DNA from: Fodinibius sp052060035
GTDB lineage: Bacteria; Bacteroidota; Rhodothermia; Balneolales; Balneolaceae
Assembly (NCBI RefSeq): GCF_052060035.1
Contig: NZ_JBPOEA010000005.1
Coordinates: forward strand, 1-64,000
Direction of reading: 5' to 3'
Length of the DNA: 64,000 nucleotides
The number at the start of each line of letters is the position of its first letter. Position 1 is the first letter of the stretch. A program made the position numbers and the translations under genes. The notes beneath the pieces are model-generated. The model was given only the letters and a program-made list of their open reading frames with translations. It had not been told where the DNA came from and made no database searches. Shown here in pieces: positions 63,672-64,000 of the stretch.

Positions 63672-64000
63672 TTATAGTGCATTAGTCAGTTTATCAGTGT
63701 AGTCCAACTTCTCCCAGGGAAACTCATTGCGTCCAAAATGCCCATAGGCAGCTGTTTTAGAGTATATGGGTCGTTTTAGGTTAAAACGACTGATAATGCC
63801 CGACGGGGTTAAGTCAAAGGTCTGTTGAATAGCTTGAGCTAATTCGGCATCCTTTACTTTTCCAGTTCCGTAGGTATTCACATTAACCGAAACCGGCTCG
63901 GGGATACCAATAGCATAAGCGAGTTGTATGAGACATTCTTCGGCAAGATCAGCGGCAACAACATTCTTGGCAATATGTCGTGATGCATAGGCTGCGCTGC
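63672..64000 (-). CDS. metK: S-adenosylmethionine synthetase, C-terminal part (window edge)
   Basis: The minus-strand frame is open to the window edge, so the 5' part lies beyond 64000. The visible 109 residues include SRHIAKNVVAADLAEEC, AIGIPEPVSVNVNTYGTGK and the end FNLKRPIYSKTAAYGHFGR, all characteristic of MetK's C-terminal domain. It makes SAM from methionine and ATP. Confidence 0.95.
   Translation of the reverse strand, partial: SAAYASRHIAKNVVAADLAEECLIQLAYAIGIPEPVSVNVNTYGTGKVKDAELAQAIQQTFDLTPSGIISRFNLKRPIYSKTAAYGHFGRNEFPWEKLDYTDKLTNAL

Noticed and set aside
1..64000. Gene orientation as support for oriC
   Set aside because: Genes left of 36 kb are mixed in strand and several ribosomal and tRNA-enzyme genes would run against replication, so strand bias neither supports nor excludes the origin.
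1..64000. tRNA, rRNA and mobile elements
   Set aside because: I looked for cloverleaf-type stretches, transposase motifs and flanking repeats and saw none I can support; a tRNAscan and IS search would settle it.

Overview
This 64 kb window reads as bacterial chromosome from the Bacteroidota/Balneolota side of the tree, most likely a Balneolaceae-type organism. That placement is inferred from a SusC/SusD pair, the bL28-bL33-DUF4295 ribosomal cluster, a short adenylate kinase, several PAS/HisKA_2 kinases, many Sec-secreted or lipoprotein enzymes, moderate GC, and A/T-rich leaders with few Shine-Dalgarno sequences. No species can be named from this. I see no rRNA, tRNA, CRISPR array, transposase or phage block.

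Layout. 1-3.1 kb: two tandem HisKA_2 sensor kinases and a small acidic protein. 3.2-5.0 kb: an SDR epimerase convergent with a GalU-like nucleotidyltransferase broken by one in-frame amber codon. 5.1-9.8 kb: mnmG, rsmG (which carries three parS-like sites), a WYL regulator and L-lactate dehydrogenase. 9.8-14.3 kb: gyrB-gyrA on the minus strand. 14.6-18.9 kb: bL28, bL33, DUF4295, YqeY, CvpA, TyrRS, exonuclease III and a MarR regulator. 18.9-28.6 kb: a LolC/E-type permease, then SusC, SusD and a large secreted Asp-box propeller protein. 28.6-33.1 kb: MscS channel, PhoD-like phosphatase, adenylate kinase, a lipoprotein and a PGM-like metalloenzyme. 33.3-35.4 kb: a decayed S9 peptidase gene.

36.0-36.4 kb holds the most notable element. 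The gap between the divergent dtd and purM genes contains three perfect DnaA boxes, at least seven one-mismatch boxes, a CTA-triplet run next to a box, and an A/T-rich tract. This is the expected architecture of oriC. Hand counts of G and C in sampled plus-strand coding lines agree: roughly equal to the left, strong G excess to the right. parS-like sites 29 kb away and gyrBA nearby fit an origin-proximal region.

36.4-64 kb: purM, a CIA30 protein, GH31 glycosidase, a deaminase, alpha/beta hydrolase, DinB protein, FabF, NTF2-like proteins, MarC, DUF2911, a metallopeptidase/propeller/barrel fusion, hemolysin III, S41 peptidase, SRPBCC and NTF2-like pair, DUF72, a Gfo/Idh/MocA oxidoreductase, an unusual Nramp-related transporter, RtcB, a baeRF protein, M14 peptidase, an AsmA-like protein and the 3' end of metK.

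The window therefore mixes replication and translation housekeeping near a probable origin with an envelope-facing set of receptors, lipoproteins and secreted hydrolases. No wholly new multi-gene system stood out. The best candidates for follow-up are the oriC, the parS sites embedded in rsmG, and several divergent or broken members of known families.
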